Of a stretch of 45,149 nt of DNA, positions 41,455 to 45,149 are shown piece by piece. The notes below the pieces were generated by a model. That model was not told where the DNA came from and did not search any database. It worked only from the letters and a program-made list of their open reading frames with translations. Both the position numbers and the translations under genes were made by a program. Position 1 is the first letter of the stretch. Each line of letters begins with the position of its first letter. Source of the DNA: Streptomyces sp. McG3 (GTDB taxonomy: Bacteria > Actinomycetota > Actinomycetes > Streptomycetales > Streptomycetaceae); the NCBI RefSeq assembly GCF_018619185.1, contig NZ_JAAXYC010000028.1:1-45149 (forward strand), read 5' to 3'.

Positions 41455-43044
41455 TCAGGCGGTGTCGCGCACCGCGACGATGCCGTTGAAGACGCCCGCG
41501 TACGCGGTGCCGTCGGGGCCGATCGTGAGGGGCGCCCAGTTGTTGTCGTAGGCGGGGCCGGTGCCGGTGAGCGTGCGCCAGCGGCGTTCGCCGGTACGGA
41601 AGTCGACGGCGGTCAGATACCAGGCGTCGATGCCGAGGACGTTGGGCTCCTTCTCGTAGAAGTAGAGCAGCCCGTTGGCCGTGGACAGCTTGGGCACGGT
41701 GGAGGGCGAGCGGACGGCGCTCTCCCACACGGTGTCGCAGCCGCTGCCGTCGGCCCGGACGTCGATACGGGTGACGCCGCCGACGACGCTGCGGCCGAGC
41801 AGCAGGGAGGTGGGGTTCTCGTAGCCGTAGTTGTTCTCGACGACGAGGCTGTCGCCCCAGCTGATCAGCGAGTTGTCGGTGGTCGACTGACCCCGGCCGA
41901 AGACCGGGACCGAGCAGACGAGGCGGCGGTCGGCGGGGATGTCCGCGCCGCGGCGGAAGACGAGGACGTTCATCCGGTCGTCCGCGTTGTCGGTGATCGC
42001 GACGTACCGCTCACCGGTGCCGAACAGGTCGGGGGTGGTGCCCGAGCCCTGGTTCACCGAGCCGGGCTTGGTGCCGGTGCCCCGGTCGTACGTCTGCCGC
42101 CACCCGATCCGCGGAGTGCCGTCCGGGCCGGCCGTGAAGCTGTAGAGGGCGTGGTCGGAGACGATGGAGACCGCGTCCCGGTCCACGGAGAACGAGTTCT
42201 GGATCTCCTCGCCGTCGAGCCGGACGGACCGGACGGCCGAGGTGTCCGGGTCGACCGTCCCGACCCGGCCGAGCCGGGTGACCCACCAGATCCGGCCCTG
42301 CCAGTCGGGCATCACGGAGGTCACCGGGTCGCAGGTACCGCTGGGGAAGAGGTTGGTCCAGGACACGCAGTCGTGCGGGACATGGCCGGTGAGGTCCCAG
42401 TCGTCCTCCACGACGAACTCCCAGCGGCCGTCGGGCCCCTGCCGGTGGGCGATGCGCAGGACGTGCTGGCGCGAGTCGGCGAGGACGACCCGGTCCTGGT
42501 CGTCCAGGTAGAAGTAGGCGCCGCCCGAGGTGTCCTTGAAGATCCTTGAGAAGTCGAGGCGGGTGATCGCCTCGACCGTGGAGGACCGCTGCGGCAGCTT
42601 GTACTCGGCGAGCGTGTCGAGGGTGCGCGGGTCGAGCAGTTTGAGAAGGAAGCCGGTGAAGGTTCCGCAGACCGTGATCAGCCGGCCGGCCGCGTCGAAC
42701 GTCGCGGTGGCGCACTCCCCGCCGACCGGGGCGATCTTCTCGCTGGTCACCTCGGGGCTCCGGCCGAGCGGTCCGGCGTAGGGATGGGTGCCGCTGCCCG
42801 CCGCGTCCGCGTGCATACCGCTGCGCCCGTTGGGCGCGAGGAAGGGGTGCTGCGGGGGCGCCTGGCCGGGGACCGGCGACGCGGTGGCGGGGGCTCCCTC
42901 GTACCCCGCGACCAGGCGGTGGCCGGGGGCTCTGGGGATCTCGTCGGCCCGTGCGGGGGAGGTGGGCCCGGCCAGCGTGAGAGTGGCGACGGCGAGTGTC
43001 AGGGCCAGGGCACGGGCGAGCGCTCTGCGGTACGGCGGGGGCAT
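41455..43044 (-). CDS. Secreted beta-propeller-like (quinoprotein-like) protein
   Basis: 529-residue exported protein. A clear Sec signal (ALARALALTLAVATLTLAGP, cut near ARA, about residue 33) is followed by a Pro-rich segment and a large beta-rich domain with repeated blade-like motifs: GECATATFDAAGRLITVCGT, GGAYFYLDDQDRVVLADSRQ, GRIWWVTRLGRVGTVDPDTS and GPDGTAYAGVFNGIVAVRDT. These suggest a 6-8-bladed PQQ/WD-type propeller. No catalytic residues can be assigned. ATG at 43044 has GGAG 5 bases upstream. It may be an extracellular binding or oxidoreductase protein. It is probably monocistronic on the minus strand. Confidence 0.78.
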   Translation of the reverse strand: MPPPYRRALARALALTLAVATLTLAGPTSPARADEIPRAPGHRLVAGYEGAPATASPVPGQAPPQHPFLAPNGRSGMHADAAGSGTHPYAGPLGRSPEVTSEKIAPVGGECATATFDAAGRLITVCGTFTGFLLKLLDPRTLDTLAEYKLPQRSSTVEAITRLDFSRIFKDTSGGAYFYLDDQDRVVLADSRQHVLRIAHRQGPDGRWEFVVEDDWDLTGHVPHDCVSWTNLFPSGTCDPVTSVMPDWQGRIWWVTRLGRVGTVDPDTSAVRSVRLDGEEIQNSFSVDRDAVSIVSDHALYSFTAGPDGTPRIGWRQTYDRGTGTKPGSVNQGSGTTPDLFGTGERYVAITDNADDRMNVLVFRRGADIPADRRLVCSVPVFGRGQSTTDNSLISWGDSLVVENNYGYENPTSLLLGRSVVGGVTRIDVRADGSGCDTVWESAVRSPSTVPKLSTANGLLYFYEKEPNVLGIDAWYLTAVDFRTGERRWRTLTGTGPAYDNNWAPLTIGPDGTAYAGVFNGIVAVRDTA

Positions 43045-43200
43045 CGGGCTCCTCGGTTACGGACGGGGGTCGCGCCGCCGCCCGACGTTAGGAGGAGCAT
43101 CTTGAAGTGTCCATGGAGACGAGAAGGGTTTCGCGCGCCCGACACGCCGCCGCAACACCGCGCCACGCGCGGCAACGCCCGCGACACGCCGCGCCGCGCC

Positions 43201-43944
43201 CTATCCGCGCGGCGGAGGCTTCCGGTGCGAGCGGTTCTCCAGCATCGCCCGGCGGATGCGGGCCGCCGCGGCCCGGGCGTGCTCCGGCGTCGCGGTGTGG
43301 TCGGCGACCGAGGTGACGAAGCGGTGCAGCGGCTGACGGCAGCGGGGGCACGGGGTGTCGGTGGTGACGCGGTGGCCGTCCTCGCACTGCGGGTCGGAGC
43401 ACGAGCCGGGCATCAGCAACTGTTCGGCGATGTCCTGGGCGCTCCAGCGGCGGCGGCCGTCCTCGTCCTTCTCGTTCAGGGCGTGGGCCCAGCGCAGGTT
43501 CCAGCGGCGTTCGACGCGTTCACGGAGGAGACCCGCGCTGCGGTTCGCCAGCTCCTGGTGGATCAGGTCGTGGACGGTGCTCGGGACCCGGCCGCCGAGC
43601 GCCTGGAGGAGCTGCTGCGGCAACGCCTGGAGGACATAGCCGCGCGGGTTGCTCTTGGCGTTCTCCCGCCAGCGGTCGCAGAAACAGGTTCCGTCGGGCC
43701 GTTTCGGGGCGTGACAGCGGCCGCAGAGGCCGCGGCACTCGGCGCACAGCCCACCGTCGAGCCCGTCCAGGTGGGGCGCGGGCGCCCGTCCGCAGGACTG
43801 GCAGCAGGCCGCGCACGGCCCGCAGAGCCGCTCGTTGCCCGCCTTCGTCGTCCAGACACGCGTCTGGCACCGGCAGCACAGGCCGGTGTTGCAGTACTCG
43901 TGGTGGGCGGCGCCCGAGTGCCGGCCGGAGGGCGGAAAAGACAT
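43201..43944 (-). CDS. Cysteine-rich zinc-ribbon protein of unknown function
   Basis: 247-residue cytoplasmic protein. The N-terminal 100 residues carry about 15 cysteines in paired CxxC-type knuckles (EYCNTGLCCRCQTRVW, LCGPCAACCQSCGR, LCAECRGLCGRCHAPKRPDG). A helical middle (LPQQLLQALGGRVPSTVHDL, then helices up to WSAQDIAEQLLMPG) precedes a final zinc-ribbon-like segment (SCSDPQCEDGHRV and PCPRCRQPLHR). This suggests several zinc-binding modules for nucleic-acid or protein contact. I do not recognise a named family. ATG at 43944 has only a weak upstream GGGCAG. Similar Cys-rich proteins are found in Streptomyces near plasmid-transfer-like genes, but that is a loose impression. Confidence 0.7.
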   Translation of the reverse strand: MSFPPSGRHSGAAHHEYCNTGLCCRCQTRVWTTKAGNERLCGPCAACCQSCGRAPAPHLDGLDGGLCAECRGLCGRCHAPKRPDGTCFCDRWRENAKSNPRGYVLQALPQQLLQALGGRVPSTVHDLIHQELANRSAGLLRERVERRWNLRWAHALNEKDEDGRRRWSAQDIAEQLLMPGSCSDPQCEDGHRVTTDTPCPRCRQPLHRFVTSVADHTATPEHARAAAARIRRAMLENRSHRKPPPRG

Positions 43945-44056
43945 CTGCCCATTGTGCGGGATGTCCGGGCGCGGCGTGGCACGGCCGTCGGCGCCGGCCG
44001 GGCCGACGAGGGGTTCCGCGCCGAGCCCGGGGCCGGGGGTGGGAGCGGGGCCGGAG

Positions 44057-44251
44057 TCAGGGGTGGAGGCCGCTGACCAGGTCGGCGGTGGCCCCGACGC
44101 CGTCGTGGATGGTCGGCGCCATGCTCGTACCGGCCAGGAAGAATCCCAGCAGGACACAGACCAGTGCATGGGAGACCTTCAGTCCGCCGTTGCGCAGGAA
44201 GATCACTGCCAGGATCAGCATGAGCAGGACCACCGAGATCGAAACGGCCAT
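44057..44251 (-). CDS. Small two-helix membrane protein
   Basis: 64-residue protein with two hydrophobic segments: AVSISVVLLMLILAVIFLRN and SHALVCVLLGFFLAGTSMAP, ending in a short polar tail. Similar two-helix proteins are widespread in Streptomyces, but I know no function. ATG at 44251 is preferred, with GGAGGAGG upstream at 6 bases; a TTG two codons earlier is less likely. It lies 112 bases beyond the start of the Cys-rich protein gene and is probably transcribed separately. Confidence 0.75.
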   Translation of the reverse strand: MAVSISVVLLMLILAVIFLRNGGLKVSHALVCVLLGFFLAGTSMAPTIHDGVGATADLVSGLHP

Positions 44252-44368
44252 CGCCAACCTCCTCCGCCGCGCCGGATTTGCGGCATTCGGCCGCCAGTTT
44301 GGCGCAGCGGAGGGGCTGTTCGGCGCACTGGCGTGTCGGCCGAACGGGTACTTCCCGGCGGTGGGGCG

Positions 44369-45148
44369 TTACGGGGTCGGGGCGCCGCTCCCGCGAGCTC
44401 GGAGGAATCGTTCGAGTCCGGCCAGGTCGTCGGTGTTGAGGTGGTCGACCCCGGCGCCGAGCAGTTCGGACCAGACGGCCTCGCGTTCGGGTCCGGGCAG
44501 GTCGGGCGTGGCCCAGAAGCGGATGCGGCGGCCTTCCCGGTGGGCGGTGGCGACGAGGGTGTGGAGCCGGTCGCGCTCGGCACGGGGGAAGGGGCCGGCG
44601 CCCAGCCAGCCGAAGCTCTGGGTCCAGTTGGCGCTGACGAGCGGGGCGAACGAGGCGGGGGCCGCGGTGCCGAGGTCGTCGAGGCGGCCGTCGTAGAACG
44701 CGTACCGGGTGCGCTGCGCCTCCATGGGGACGCGGGCGGCGCGGTCGCCGGAGATGACCGGGGTGACCGCGCCGGGGTGGACGCGGCCGTGGCTGTAGCG
44801 GGTAAGGATCCGGTGGTGGCGGCGCAGTTGCCGGTCCAGTTCGCGGTAGGCGGCGACGCCGTCGGCCTTGATGTCGATGAGGAGCTGCAGCGGGGCGCGG
44901 TGGTGCGGGTGGACGCTGCCGTGCCCCGCTCGGACCAGGGCGGCGAGCGGGTCCAGGTAGAGCGAGGCGAGGGTGCGGGTGGGGTCGAGCGTGGCGGGCT
45001 CGTGGGCCACGAGCAGGTCGCCGCCGACGAGGAAGATGTCCGCCTCGACGCTGGTGAACCCGTGGGAGAGCGCGTCGTGCAGTGGCCGGGGGTGCAGGTA
45101 GTCGTTGTGCGCGTGGGCATGGCGTAACGGGCGCGGACCGCGCGGGCT
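44369..45148 (-). CDS. Phosphatidylinositol-phospholipase-C / glycerophosphodiesterase-like protein (AIM6-like), partial
   Basis: C-terminal 259 residues of a protein that runs off the right end of the window; its start is not visible. The visible part begins with the AHNDYLHPRPLHDALSHGFT block followed by SVEADIFLVGGDLLVAHEPA, the N-terminal motif of TIM-barrel phosphodiesterases of the GDPD/PI-PLC superfamily (AIM6 branch, with the H..ND and EAD metal sites). IDIKADG and FWATPDLPGPEREAVWSELL follow. The product probably hydrolyses phosphodiesters outside or inside the cell; a signal peptide would lie beyond the window. The ATG at 45010 is internal, as the barrel motif starts upstream of it. 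Confidence 0.85.
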   Translation of the reverse strand, partial: SPRGPRPLRHAHAHNDYLHPRPLHDALSHGFTSVEADIFLVGGDLLVAHEPATLDPTRTLASLYLDPLAALVRAGHGSVHPHHRAPLQLLIDIKADGVAAYRELDRQLRRHHRILTRYSHGRVHPGAVTPVISGDRAARVPMEAQRTRYAFYDGRLDDLGTAAPASFAPLVSANWTQSFGWLGAGPFPRAERDRLHTLVATAHREGRRIRFWATPDLPGPEREAVWSELLGAGVDHLNTDDLAGLERFLRARGSGAPTP

Positions 45149-45149
45149 G

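Noticed and set aside
41446..41464. CACCGCC/GGCGGTG hairpin between the DUF779 and beta-propeller genes as a terminator.
   Set aside because: A 7-bp stem that overlaps the stop codon of the minus-strand gene; too weak to call in such GC-rich DNA.
43045..43200. GC-rich short repeats (CGCCGCGCC-like) as a CRISPR or satellite array.
   Set aside because: Units are irregular in length and sequence and look like compositional bias.

Overview
The window is about 45 kb of very GC-rich actinobacterial DNA and is almost certainly chromosomal Streptomyces. The evidence is strong G/C third-position bias, tightly overlapping ATGA/GTGA gene junctions, many small Streptomyces-type proteins of unknown function (DUF5133, DUF6221, DUF6381, DUF6480), sigma-B-type promoters, a c-di-AMP riboswitch in front of a LysM/transglycosylase gene, and an srsABC phenolic-lipid locus of the kind described in Streptomyces griseus. 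A griseus-like species is an inference from the srs locus only. No tRNA, rRNA, CRISPR array, intact insertion sequence or phage was seen.

Layout. 153-5275 (+): a five-gene polyol/sugar operon (lipoprotein binding protein, two permeases, zinc dehydrogenase, PfkB kinase) closed by an 18-bp hairpin. 5394-9281 (mostly -): a 25-codon ribosomal protein bL37 gene, a DUF4190 protein, a nitrobindin, then a decayed iron-related stretch with an eroded Tat-exported multicopper oxidase, an orphan MbtH gene behind an iron box, an unassigned open fragment and a siderophore-interacting protein. A second iron box separates the last from a forward S66 peptidase and a class A beta-lactamase (9433-11440). 11477-14701: PfpI, carboxylate-amine ligase and DUF5133 genes, two very small genes and a cold-shock gene; three of the transcription units here have matching sigma-B-like promoters.

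14935-19708 (-): DoxX protein with a palindromic operator, a compact operon of one GTPase-like protein and two membrane proteins with no recognised function, DUF6221, and an MFS exporter/VOC pair behind a 30-nt dyad. 19868-23521: srsABC (type III PKS, methyltransferase, FAD hydroxylase) with a divergent UbiA prenyltransferase. 23686-28331 (+): a large secreted GH87-type alpha-1,3-glucanase, then a dehydrogenase/AhpD-like pair. 28421-31250 (-): cholesterol oxidase with KstR-like operators, and the riboswitch-controlled LysM/SLT protein.

31711-45149: FprA-type ferredoxin reductase, a SpoIIE-family phosphatase with sensory domains, a secreted protein, a membrane-anchored HTH regulator, a PHP-domain protein, a series of very small stress-type proteins, DUF779, a secreted beta-propeller-like protein, a Cys-rich zinc-ribbon protein, a small membrane protein and the C-terminal part of a phosphodiesterase that runs off the right end.

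The themes are nutrient uptake, iron acquisition (partly decayed), general stress response, cell-wall remodelling under c-di-AMP control, attack on fungal glucan and sterol, and phenolic-lipid synthesis. The least explained unit is the GTPase/membrane operon at 15379-17001.
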